Assembly (NCBI GenBank): GCA_943372645.1 | Contig: CALRZN010000001.1 | Coordinates: forward strand, 468,998 to 532,997 | DNA from: VBWE01 sp943372645 | GTDB taxonomy: Bacteria; Bacteroidota; Bacteroidia; Palsa-965 | Direction: 5' to 3' | DNA: 64,000 nucleotides | Shown here: positions 17,246 to 24,934 of the stretch, one piece after another | How the letters are laid out: each line of letters begins with the position of its first letter | Position numbering within the stretch: position 1 is the first letter of the stretch | Made by a program: the position numbers and the translations under genes | The notes under the pieces: model-generated | What the model saw: the letters and a program-made list of their open reading frames with translations, nothing else | The model's database searches: none | Told to the model about the DNA's origin: nothing

Positions 17246-18011
17246 AAATACTATTTTCAATACGGACGACCCGGGCGAACTGCACCGCGAACTGCATCGC
17301 TCGGCAATTCTCTACAAAGGCATAGCCCTTGACCTGGTAGATACGCTTACACCGGATGATCTGGACAGGATAATTACAATACAAGGAATCGGTCATCCTT
17401 ATGTTTTTCTTCTGAACACGAAACGAGGAATAAAAAAAATGCCGTTTTATCCTTACACTGAAATATTTCATCGCGTACTCAGCCCGATTAAAGCAATCAG
17501 GGAATACATCAATGAAGGGACCACTTTGTTCTTTCATAATATGCAAAATCACCACCCTGTAATTGCTGCCCTGCACAACCAGCTTAAAAGAAAGTTTCCA
17601 TCGTTGGATAAAACTGTTTGTTTTTTGAGTCCCGCAAACAGCCAGGCAACAAGACCCCACGCCGATGATCATCCCAATATAGTCTTCCAGATAGCCGGCG
17701 CTAAACACTGGCAGGTATGGGAAGCTGTAGAGGAAGAACAATTAAAAGGCGTCGGCTCTGTAGATGCGATGGATCAGTTGCTGGGCAAGATGGCAGCATC
17801 CAACACTCCGATTATTGATGAGGTGTTGCGTCCTGGTGATGTTTTGGTGGTACCCCAACGCTTTCTTCATACAGCACTGACGCGTGAAGAGTATTCATTG
17901 AGCATCGTGTTTCAGATAAGATGCTGCAACCTTGATCTGGGCCTGGAACAGTATTATGAAGATCAGATAGCCGGCTCAGAATCAGAACATGAATTCGTTG
18001 AGATAATATAA
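17235..18011 (+). CDS. JmjC/cupin_4-like peptide oxygenase 1
   Basis: The product has 258 residues, cytosolic. The double-stranded beta-helix core carries R-P-H-A-D-D-H (H-x-D iron ligands, near 145), V-F-Q-I-A-G-A-K-H-W-Q-V-W (the strand typical of ROXA/NO66-type oxygenases) and G-D-V-L-V-V-P-Q-R-F-L-H-T-A (third iron ligand His near 211). Family members hydroxylate Arg or His side chains of proteins with Fe(II) and 2-oxoglutarate. It is paralogous to the next gene: same order of blocks and the same L-x-x-x-D-L/F-D-R-I-x-x-I opening. Likely target is the precursor peptide, by inference. Confidence 0.82.
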   Translation: MKFENTIFNTDDPGELHRELHRSAILYKGIALDLVDTLTPDDLDRIITIQGIGHPYVFLLNTKRGIKKMPFYPYTEIFHRVLSPIKAIREYINEGTTLFFHNMQNHHPVIAALHNQLKRKFPSLDKTVCFLSPANSQATRPHADDHPNIVFQIAGAKHWQVWEAVEEEQLKGVGSVDAMDQLLGKMAASNTPIIDEVLRPGDVLVVPQRFLHTALTREEYSLSIVFQIRCCNLDLGLEQYYEDQIAGSESEHEFVEII

Positions 18012-18024
18012 TTAACATAATCAT

Positions 18025-18873
18025 ATGCAGAAACTCATCGAGAAGCTTGCATTCCCGGAAACACAAGAGGATTTCATCAAAGGAATATCGCTGCGTCCTC
18101 GCATTATTAAAAAAGCCGGTATAGATTATATAGATATTTTCACACTTGAAGATTTCGACCGGATAATGTCAATAACCGGGCTGCGTCCGCCATTTGTTTC
18201 ACTGATCAATGGTCGCACAGGCCTCCGCTCTACTGATTATTTTACTTATCATGAAAGTGCTATCCAGGGAAGCCATCCCTCTAAAATGGCTTTAGAGCTT
18301 ATCCGTAATGGCACAACAATCATCATACAGCACGTTCATCTGCTTCATCCTGGTGTCCGTGCCTTCGCTGAAAATCTTTGTAAAGCAGTTCATCCTTTTT
18401 CTGTACAAATCAACTGCTACCTGGCTCCGGAAAATGCACAAGGGGTTATTCCGCATATTGATCAGCACCATACCCTGCTGCTTCAACTGTCTGGCAGAAA
18501 GAGATGGTGTGTCTGGGAAAATATTGACGAGAACCCCACCACACCAATGATAAACACGGAAATGGAACATGACCGCCCTATCCGGATATCAGAACAAACT
18601 GAGCCGCTGATTAACGATTGGGTGGAAACAGGTGATTTTATCCTGATGCCAAGAGGCTTTATCCACACCCCATACACCGGCAATACCCATTCCCTGCATC
18701 TTACTTTTGGTATTATTGATCCTGGTGAACACAGCGCGGCGGACTTGTTTTTCAGGCAAATTACCACAGAGGAAAATATTGCGAGCCTTTACGTGCAAGA
18801 AAATGATATAAATATTGACCGCATATTCAAAGAAAACTTTTTGAACGTTCCACAATACATAAAAGTCGTATAA
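18025..18873 (+). CDS. JmjC/cupin_4-like peptide oxygenase 2
   Basis: The product has 282 residues, 13 nt after its paralogue. The opening F-T-L-E-D-F-D-R-I-M matches the previous protein. Iron ligands are in V-I-P-H-I-D-Q-H-H (H-x-D) and R-G-F-I-H-T-P-Y (distal His). The K-R-W-C-V-W-E strand is the counterpart of K-H-W-Q-V-W-E. Both copies therefore retain full metal sites, so they may act on different residues or successively on one. The stop overlaps the next start (TAATG). Confidence 0.82.
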   Translation: MQKLIEKLAFPETQEDFIKGISLRPRIIKKAGIDYIDIFTLEDFDRIMSITGLRPPFVSLINGRTGLRSTDYFTYHESAIQGSHPSKMALELIRNGTTIIIQHVHLLHPGVRAFAENLCKAVHPFSVQINCYLAPENAQGVIPHIDQHHTLLLQLSGRKRWCVWENIDENPTTPMINTEMEHDRPIRISEQTEPLINDWVETGDFILMPRGFIHTPYTGNTHSLHLTFGIIDPGEHSAADLFFRQITTEENIASLYVQENDINIDRIFKENFLNVPQYIKVV

Positions 18874-20408
18874 TGATGAGAACACTCACTCGGCTAGATT
18901 TTAATAATATTTTGAACTATTATGATATCCGTTCAAACGAATTCGTTTTATCAGTAAACAATGAATTTGTGGAATCAGAGTATTTCACCGGACATCTTAC
19001 TTCCAATACGGATGTAGTGACTGATTATGTATCCGTCAGAAAAGTAAAAAAGCTGCTTGAAGATGCCCGGTCTTACTGTATTAAGATAAAAAAAAATTAT
19101 CCTTTTCACGAAGCAATAATTGACGATGCCGTAGAGGTTTCCTGCAAGCATTTGTACACATATACACCGGTTCTTGTCGCAGCGTTGGACAGTACTATTT
19201 CTGTCAAAAGCATGCCTGGACTGCCCGCTTATTATCGGGTGTTCGAGGGAGATAAAAGCGATCAGTCGGACAGATCACTGCAACCGGTAAATGGCTCAAA
19301 AATAGATTGCCGGGGAAAAAGCCTTTTGCTTATTCTGCAACCGAATGAAAAACTTCAAAGGGAACTTGTACTTCGGGTCTTTCGCAAAAAAATAAACTCG
19401 AGGCCTCAGATTGTAAAAACAGTTTTCTCACTTAGTGAACGCAATTTCTTTTATGAAAATGTAAAAAAAGATATTGACTTCGGGCTTTTATCAGAAAAGG
19501 ATTCCGGGCTTTTCAGGCACACATTGCTGCAAATCTGGCCCTGTGGAGCGAGGGGGCGACTATCTTCGTATATATTACTTCGTGAAAACACACCAAACTT
19601 GGAAGCAGATCTTATTTCGTGGAATACAACTGTCAGCAATGGAGAAGTGTATTCGTTCAGTGGGCAAAAAATCGCAGCATCAGAAGAGTCCGGGCGAATT
19701 GCGGGTGAAGGAACCGGACGTTATTATGGATTTAAACGTACATCTGCTGTAGATAAAATGCTGTCGGATGGCATTATTCAGTATCGTCGTAAAGATCATT
19801 GGAAGTACAGGGGCTGGGTCGAATACGTATCTCCTCTTGATCCAACCATTACTGTTCGTTCAGATGGAAAATTCAGATGGCTTAAGTTTCCCCATGACGG
19901 CGTTGAGTCAGTTGAAAGATTATCTGACGGGCATAATATCGCAATAGGCGCCTCTTTTATAGAAAGAGAATGTGGCCAATATTTCACCGGGAAAAAAGTG
20001 CTTGCCGCAGGGCTGGGGCTGGGATTAATACAGCGCAGATTCAATTCGTTGGCCAACCTGATATCAATTGAAAAGAACCCGGCTGTTGTGGATATTTTCC
20101 GCACGCTCTATCCCGAAGAGGCAATCAACCTGAAAATTGAAATAGCCGATATCTACCAGTACATTGCCCAAACAAAAGAGAAATTTGACACTATCCTGTT
20201 CGATATTTATGATCCGGAAAATCAGTTTATGCAAATTGCTAATGTGGAGAATGCAATCAGGTGCTTAAATCCGGGTGGAACAGTCATTATCAACAAAAAT
20301 GTATCTGAGCAGGATACACAGATTCAATTGGAATCTTTGAAAGCTGATCTGAATGTCCATGTAAACGAACTCGAAATGAATCAGAAGGTAATTATGATTA
20401 AAAACTGA
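18873..20408 (+). CDS. Two-part protein: unknown N-terminal region plus spermidine-synthase-like methyltransferase domain
   Basis: The product has 511 residues. The last about 165 form a Rossmann methyltransferase of the spermidine-synthase-like group: V-L-A-A-G-L-G-L-G-L (SAM loop), I-S-I-E-K-N-P-A-V (acidic residue of strand 2), I-A-D-I-Y-Q-Y and D-T-I-L-F-D-I-Y-D-P (strand 4). Residues 1-330 match nothing I recognise. They include basic/acidic helices and the segment G-E-G-T-G-R-Y-Y-G-F, and might bind the leader or the substrate. The likely role is methylation of the modified peptide, for example of the C-terminal carboxylate or a side chain, but an aminopropyl-transfer role cannot be excluded from sequence alone. 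Confidence 0.75.
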   Translation: MMRTLTRLDFNNILNYYDIRSNEFVLSVNNEFVESEYFTGHLTSNTDVVTDYVSVRKVKKLLEDARSYCIKIKKNYPFHEAIIDDAVEVSCKHLYTYTPVLVAALDSTISVKSMPGLPAYYRVFEGDKSDQSDRSLQPVNGSKIDCRGKSLLLILQPNEKLQRELVLRVFRKKINSRPQIVKTVFSLSERNFFYENVKKDIDFGLLSEKDSGLFRHTLLQIWPCGARGRLSSYILLRENTPNLEADLISWNTTVSNGEVYSFSGQKIAASEESGRIAGEGTGRYYGFKRTSAVDKMLSDGIIQYRRKDHWKYRGWVEYVSPLDPTITVRSDGKFRWLKFPHDGVESVERLSDGHNIAIGASFIERECGQYFTGKKVLAAGLGLGLIQRRFNSLANLISIEKNPAVVDIFRTLYPEEAINLKIEIADIYQYIAQTKEKFDTILFDIYDPENQFMQIANVENAIRCLNPGGTVIINKNVSEQDTQIQLESLKADLNVHVNELEMNQKVIMIKN

Positions 20409-20416
20409 CATCTGCT

Positions 20417-20689
20417 ATGCCTGCAATCAGGATTCCATATGCTTTTCGACGATTTACGGATAATCATCCTGTTTTCAACTCAGAAGAGGAAACCATATCC
20501 GAAATACTTAATGATTTTATTTCCTCATATCCGCTTATGCAGTCTGTTCTTTTTACGACCGAAGGAAATCTCAACGAATTTGTCAAGCTTTATGTTGATG
20601 GAAAACCTATAGAACAAAAATCAGATTTTCATTCAGTAATAATACCAGAAGCCAATATTACTATTATAACGGGCATTGCTGGAGGATAA
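20417..20689 (+). CDS. ThiS/MoaD-like sulfur carrier protein
   Basis: The product has 90 residues and an exact C-terminal Gly-Gly (I-T-G-I-A-G-G), so no processing is needed before adenylation by an E1. The beta-grasp pattern fits MoaD/ThiS: a first strand I-R-I-P-Y-A-F-R-R-F, a helix S-E-I-L-N-D-F-I-S-S-Y, then L-Y-V-D-G-K-P-I-E. It sits 8 nt after the methyltransferase gene and 10 nt before the E1. The most direct reading is a dedicated thiocarboxylate donor for the YcaO-TfuA reaction rather than for thiamine or molybdopterin, since no such genes are nearby. Confidence 0.88.
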   Translation: MPAIRIPYAFRRFTDNHPVFNSEEETISEILNDFISSYPLMQSVLFTTEGNLNEFVKLYVDGKPIEQKSDFHSVIIPEANITIITGIAGG

Positions 20690-20699
20690 CAACATCAAG

Positions 20700-21839
20700 A
20701 TGAAATTAACTGAACTTGAAATCGAAAGATACAGTACTCAGCTTGCAACAGCAGGCTTTGGTCCAGATGAACAGCTTCTTCTGAAAAAAGCCCGCATTCT
20801 TGTGGTGGGAGCAGGAGGATTAGGTACTCCCGTATTAATGTACCTGAACGCCATGGGTATTGGTTCAATAGGATTAATTGACAATGATACAGTTGAATTA
20901 AAAAACCTCCACCGCCAGGTTCTCTATAGCGTCGAAGATATTGGTAAATATAAAGTAGATATTGCCCGGTTAAAGCTCAACCGTAGCAACCCGCACACTT
21001 CAATCGACACATATCCTGAAAGACTGAATCAGTATAATGCTGCCAAACTTTTTGAAAAGTATGACCTGATAATTGATGGAACCGACAACTTCGAAACCAA
21101 GTATCTCATAAATGATTTTGCTTTCCGGCTTGGCAAGCCCTGGATATACGGATCAATTTACCAACAGGAAGGACAAGTGGCTGTATTCAATCATTTAAAA
21201 GACGGTATATGTGGTCCGAACTATCGTGATCTTTTTCCTTCTCCGCCTCCCCTGGGCATTCGGGAGGATTGCTCGATAAACGGTGTGCTTGGGATTCTTC
21301 CTGGAATTGTTGGCTGTTTCCAGGCAAATGAAGCCATTAAAATAATTACCGGATATGGGGTTCCACTGTCCGGCAAATTACTCGTATATGATGCAGGTTT
21401 AAATTCAGTTACGATTCTTCCTGTTCACCCTAATCATAATAATCCATTGTATAGAGGAACTATGAATGCCAGATCTATGCAGGAAGATGATGCTAAATTG
21501 CTGGACAGCAAAGAGGAAGAGTATCTTATCGACATCTCCAAAATCTCGGAGCTAATTGAGCAAGGGGAAAAGCCTCTCCTTGTTGATGTTCGTGATCCGG
21601 CTGAATATGACAAAATGAACTTAGGTGGAGTAAATTTACCGTTGTATGAAATCTATAATGATTCGCCATCGCTTTACTCTTTTAGTCAGGCACGAACGCT
21701 GATATTAGTATGCCAAACTGAAACCAGAAGTAAGGTGGCATTCCGCATTTTGAAGGACCAGTGTGCTGATTTTATTACTGGCAGGAAAATATTTGTATTG
21801 AAAAATGGAATGACGAATTTATCACCCCCTGGCGGATGA
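20700..21839 (+). CDS. MoeB/ThiF-like E1 fused to rhodanese domain
   Basis: The product has 379 residues from the ATG at 20700; a TTG at 20676 lies inside the carrier gene. The adenylation domain has G-A-G-G-L-G (37-42), L-I-D-N-D-T-V, N-L-H-R-Q and I-I-D-G-T-D-N-F. The E1 cysteine is in E-D-C-S-I-N-G-V-L-G. The zinc-binding C-x-x-C pairs of MoeB are gone: the usual G-P-C-Y-R-C reads G-P-N-Y-R-D, and no second pair is seen. The C-terminal rhodanese (V-D-V-R-D-P-A-E-Y; active loop V-C-Q-T-E-T-R-S) can carry a persulfide. The function would be to adenylate the Gly-Gly carrier and load sulfur onto it. Confidence 0.9.
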   Translation: MKLTELEIERYSTQLATAGFGPDEQLLLKKARILVVGAGGLGTPVLMYLNAMGIGSIGLIDNDTVELKNLHRQVLYSVEDIGKYKVDIARLKLNRSNPHTSIDTYPERLNQYNAAKLFEKYDLIIDGTDNFETKYLINDFAFRLGKPWIYGSIYQQEGQVAVFNHLKDGICGPNYRDLFPSPPPLGIREDCSINGVLGILPGIVGCFQANEAIKIITGYGVPLSGKLLVYDAGLNSVTILPVHPNHNNPLYRGTMNARSMQEDDAKLLDSKEEEYLIDISKISELIEQGEKPLLVDVRDPAEYDKMNLGGVNLPLYEIYNDSPSLYSFSQARTLILVCQTETRSKVAFRILKDQCADFITGRKIFVLKNGMTNLSPPGG

Positions 21840-22229
21840 AAATATTAACTTATTCTCTTTCAAGTTAGTTTTATCCGGAACAGGTTTGAAATGAAATCGC
21901 CGTGCCTGTATCATATTTTGTATAGAGGCAAAAACTTGTCAATAAAACATTACGCACGCGCGAAACCACCAAGCACCGGAAGGAGTTATTTTTTCAAATG
22001 CTTATCAAAGCCCCCTAAAAACAGCACAATATCCATGTTGTTCGATCTAATTCCCATTACCCCCTACAAAAGCATTAAATCCTGCCGAAAAAGGTTCTAT
22101 CCAAGCTTCCTTAAGACTACAAAAAAACAAGAGCGCAGATATAGAGCGCAGAGCGGGTTACCATTTCCGTTATGCGCTTCGTTCTGTTTCTCGCGCTGTG
22201 AATTTACAATAGAAGTATCCTGAGAAAAC
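21840..22229. other. Intergenic region after the peptide operon
   Basis: About 390 bp of AT-rich sequence. A 110-codon open frame (21891-22223) has no recognisable protein character and I do not call it. No clear terminator follows 21839. Confidence 0.4.
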
Positions 22230-22859
22230 CAGGTATTTCAGAGCGTAAAACAGGTATTACAACCCATCATACAGGTATTTCAGAACACAAAACAGGTATT
22301 CTGGAACGCAAGAGAGACATTACAACCCATCGCACAGGTATTTCAGAACACCAGGCAGGTATTGCAACTCATCGTCCAGGTATTGCAGAACATAAAACAG
22401 GTATCGCAACCCATCGCACAGGTATTTCAGAACGCAAGAATGGTATTGCAACTCATCGTACAGGTATTTCAGAACAAAAGACAGGTATCACAACGCATCA
22501 CGCAGGTATTTCAGAACACCAGACAGGTATTACAACCCATCGCAAAGGTATTTCAGAACGCAAGAATAGTATTGCATCCCATCACGCAGGTATTCTGGAA
22601 TGCATTACAGGTATTTCAGAACACCAGACAGGTATTACAACCCAACACATAGGTATTTAAGAACGCAAGAATAGTAATGCAACCCTTCACGCAGGTATTT
22701 CGGAACACAAGACAAGTATTACAACTCATCTCCCAGGTATTTCAAAGCGCAAGACCGGTATTGCAAGCCATCATGCAGGTATTCCGGAACATCATGCAGG
22801 TATATTATAACGAGTGAACAGTATTCTAACCCATTGCCCGGATATTCCAACCCGGAGGA
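22230..22859. repeat. 30-copy tandem array of a 21-bp repeat
   Basis: Thirty consecutive 21-bp units in strict register. Two unit types tend to alternate: CAGGTATTTCAGAACxxAAGA and CAGGTATTACAACCCATCGCA. The 21-bp phase continues with decaying units to about 22964 (for example ATTATAACGTATGC). Because 21 is divisible by three, one forward frame reads as heptads (Q-V-F-Q-N-T-R, Q-V-L-Q-P-I-A) and stays open from 22224 until a C-to-A change makes a stop at about 22650. There is no good start or ribosome-binding site. It lacks the spacers of a CRISPR array. It may be a minisatellite or a decayed repeat-protein gene. Confidence 0.9.
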
Positions 22860-23048
22860 AAAATCTGCTACCGCTACTCGTATATATGTTATAACGTGTA
22901 AGCACAATTTCAAACCATTACACACCTCTATTATAACGTATGCCCAACATTTTTTATCGCTTTTCCCCTATTCATGGTTTGCAATTATTTTAACTCCCTG
23001 TATAACTGCACATTTGATGTATGTTAACAAAAATAAATAGTATAATAC

Positions 23049-23079
23049 TTGCTTTTTGGAACTTCGTATACTATATTTG
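23049..23079 (+). promoter_or_regulatory. Promoter of the paralogue cluster: TTG-N20-TATATTTG
   Basis: TATATTTG (23072-23079) is a perfect TAnnTTTG element with a TTG at 23049-23051, spaced 20 bp. Transcription would start near 23085, leaving a leader of about 200 nt before the first gene at 23290. Confidence 0.6.
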
Positions 23080-23289
23080 GGTTAATGAATAGCAGCAATG
23101 GTTGAATGACACGTTCAGCTGTTTGCTATACATGCCGAACCAAGGGTATACCGTGAAGTTTTCGCTTCTGCGGGTTCCGGAAGCGGCTTTTAATGTTAAG
23201 TTTTGCTGGTTTCGTCCCCGTCAGGAAATCCCTTTACCAAGTCCTGCCAGCGATTTCTCCGGCCATTGTTTAACCCCAAATTCACGCCT

Positions 23290-24357
23290 TTGAAAACGGT
23301 CATCATTCAATCCATAGGAACGGCCAATCCCGGCACAGCGAAAGTTATGGCCGACTCGTTTGGCATCAGCCACGAGCTGTTTCTGAAGGTGCTTTATAAC
23401 GCGCCTGCTGTTTTCCTGGATAAAGTCGAAGATGCGGTTGCAGAAAAAACGGCTGATCTGCTCCGGCGGCTCGGCCTTGAAATTACCTGCCAGGAAGCTG
23501 GCGAGCCGCTGCCGGAAAAGGCGGAACCGCTTGATGTGGCTGTTTACGTAAACAACCCGCTGGAGCTGACCAAAGTTGCCGGCCAGCTTGCGGCGTTTAT
23601 CGGCTGTAAAGAAAGTGATGCCCTTCAGCTTTTGCTGAACGAACCGAGCGTTGTACTGGGCGGTGTTTCACTGGCTACTGCCAACGCCCTGCAGTCGCGC
23701 CTTGCTGCGGAAGTGATTACCAGTAACCCCAGGGCCGATCATTACACCATCGAAGTGGTATCCATCGAGCCTTTGCTGCTGAATCAGTTCACGGCCAGTT
23801 TAAAAAACAAGGGGATTGTTTTTGACAGCACCAAAACAAAAATGATTGCTGACCTCACCTACCGCGAGGCACAGGACATCTGGAACAAATATAACCATGT
23901 TGCGCAGCTGCTGATTTACAACCAGAGTTACCGGCGCTACAACATCGAACTCAATGGATTTAATCCGGAAGACCCGGAACAGACCGCATTTCTTACCAAC
24001 CAGGTGGGCATGCCCGCAGAAATCCTGGAAGAGGTACATGCCAACCTGCCGGTATTGCTTGATGAATCGGTAAGCATTAATACGATGCTGGCGCGCCTGG
24101 AGGAATACAACCGTGCAGGATTGCGCTGCGCCGCGGTTCCGCTTCCTTTCGGGAAGTATAAACTCAGCGTCAATAATATTATGGATAAGAAACGGGTGCA
24201 GGAAATCGTGTCGCAGTTCTATAAAGACACGGTTATTCCCGATTCCACGGAGGAGTGGACGGCCCCGCAACCACTGAATAATGTATTAAACAGGTATCTG
24301 CAGAAACAGCTTGAACTCATCGGCTGTGAAGTGGAGTATCAATACGCAGAAGCATGA
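23290..24357 (+). CDS. Protein with three internal repeats, first gene of the paralogue cluster
   Basis: The product has 355 residues from the TTG at 23290 (M-K-T-V-I-I-Q-S-I-G-T). The frame is open further upstream, but those codons have no ATG and look non-coding. At least three units share the pattern small-x-x-x-A-x-x-hydrophobic-G-x-x-x-E ... L-x-x-x-P-x-V-L. Examples are A-D-S-F-G-I-S-H-E-L-F-L-K-V-L-Y-N-A-P near 20, A-A-F-I-G-C-K-E-S-D-A near 102 and N-Q-V-G-M-P-A-E-I-L-E-E-V near 235. This layout recalls ribosomal L7/L12 C-terminal or ClpS-like folds, but that is only a pattern resemblance. Cytosolic, no signal. The stop overlaps the next start (ATGA). Confidence 0.78.
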   Translation: MKTVIIQSIGTANPGTAKVMADSFGISHELFLKVLYNAPAVFLDKVEDAVAEKTADLLRRLGLEITCQEAGEPLPEKAEPLDVAVYVNNPLELTKVAGQLAAFIGCKESDALQLLLNEPSVVLGGVSLATANALQSRLAAEVITSNPRADHYTIEVVSIEPLLLNQFTASLKNKGIVFDSTKTKMIADLTYREAQDIWNKYNHVAQLLIYNQSYRRYNIELNGFNPEDPEQTAFLTNQVGMPAEILEEVHANLPVLLDESVSINTMLARLEEYNRAGLRCAAVPLPFGKYKLSVNNIMDKKRVQEIVSQFYKDTVIPDSTEEWTAPQPLNNVLNRYLQKQLELIGCEVEYQYAEA

Positions 24358-24914
24358 CCGGAACCGGAACCATAAACCTGCATTACGGCATTGCAGAAAA
24401 AGGCAAAGTGTTTGCGCTGCAGGGCAACCATAAGGAAGCGTTGCGTCATTATAAGGAAGCCCTGCGCATGTGCCAGGGACTGCCCAATGCCGACCTGTTC
24501 TTCCAGCACTACAGCCTGTGCGCGATGGAGTCGCTGGAGCTGATGGGATCGCATGAGGAGGTGATTGCGTTTTGTGATAACTGCCTTGATTTTCTGGAAT
24601 CAAAAGAGGAGCTCCGGAACAATCCTGTTTTTGAAAAATACGTGGCTTCCATTATAGAACGGAAAGGCATTCAATACCTGGTGCTGGATGAAAAGGCCGA
24701 AGCGGTTGCTGCATTCCGGGAAGTACAAACCCGGATGGGGAAAACGCAGATGCCTTTAACGAATGAGTTGCTGAACTGGGCGTCGAGAGGCTATACCATT
24801 ACAACGAAACAGATTCGTGATATGCAAAACAAACACCGGTATTTCACCGTGCGCAAAGAAACTGTAAACGAACAAATTGCAATAGAGTTACCACAGCATA
24901 TAAACCCGTATTAA
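24354..24914 (+). CDS. TPR-like protein of the paralogue cluster
   Basis: The product has 186 residues, all helical. At least two TPR-like pairs: H-Y-G-I-A-E-K-G-K-V-F-A-L-Q-G-N-H-K-E-A with L-R-H-Y-K-E-A-L (residues 10-40), and a later pair around Q-Y-L-V-L-D-E-K-A-E-A-V-A-A-F-R-E-V (100-120). Likely an adaptor or chaperone for neighbouring proteins. Overlaps the preceding gene by 4 bp. Confidence 0.78.
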   Translation: MTGTGTINLHYGIAEKGKVFALQGNHKEALRHYKEALRMCQGLPNADLFFQHYSLCAMESLELMGSHEEVIAFCDNCLDFLESKEELRNNPVFEKYVASIIERKGIQYLVLDEKAEAVAAFREVQTRMGKTQMPLTNELLNWASRGYTITTKQIRDMQNKHRYFTVRKETVNEQIAIELPQHINPY

Positions 24915-24934
24915 AAACCAAAAAAAAGATCAAC

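Noticed and set aside
18873..20408. Plain spermidine synthase
   Set aside because: Only the last third matches, the first 330 residues are extra, and the operon context is peptide modification. The exact reaction is left open.
20676..20699. Upstream TTG start for the E1-rhodanese gene
   Set aside because: It lies inside the carrier gene and the ATG at 20700 is better placed, 10 nt after the carrier stop.
14281..21839. Integrated element with att sites at tRNA-Arg
   Set aside because: No second copy of the tRNA 3' end and no integrase were found in the window. Only the location and composition suggest transfer.
21891..22223. 110-codon open frame after the RiPP operon
   Set aside because: Composition is not protein-like, there is no ribosome-binding site, and no link to the operon.
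22362..22652. Heptad-repeat protein encoded in the 21-bp array
   Set aside because: No plausible start or ribosome-binding site, and the frame is broken by a stop inside the array. Kept as a finding, not as a gene.
22230..22859. CRISPR-like array
   Set aside because: The 21-bp units are contiguous with no unique spacers, repeats are too short, and no cas genes are present.
23203..23289. Upstream TTG start extending the three-repeat protein
   Set aside because: The added residues have no pattern and the conserved part begins at M-K-T-V-I-I-Q. The region fits a long leader after the promoter at 23049.
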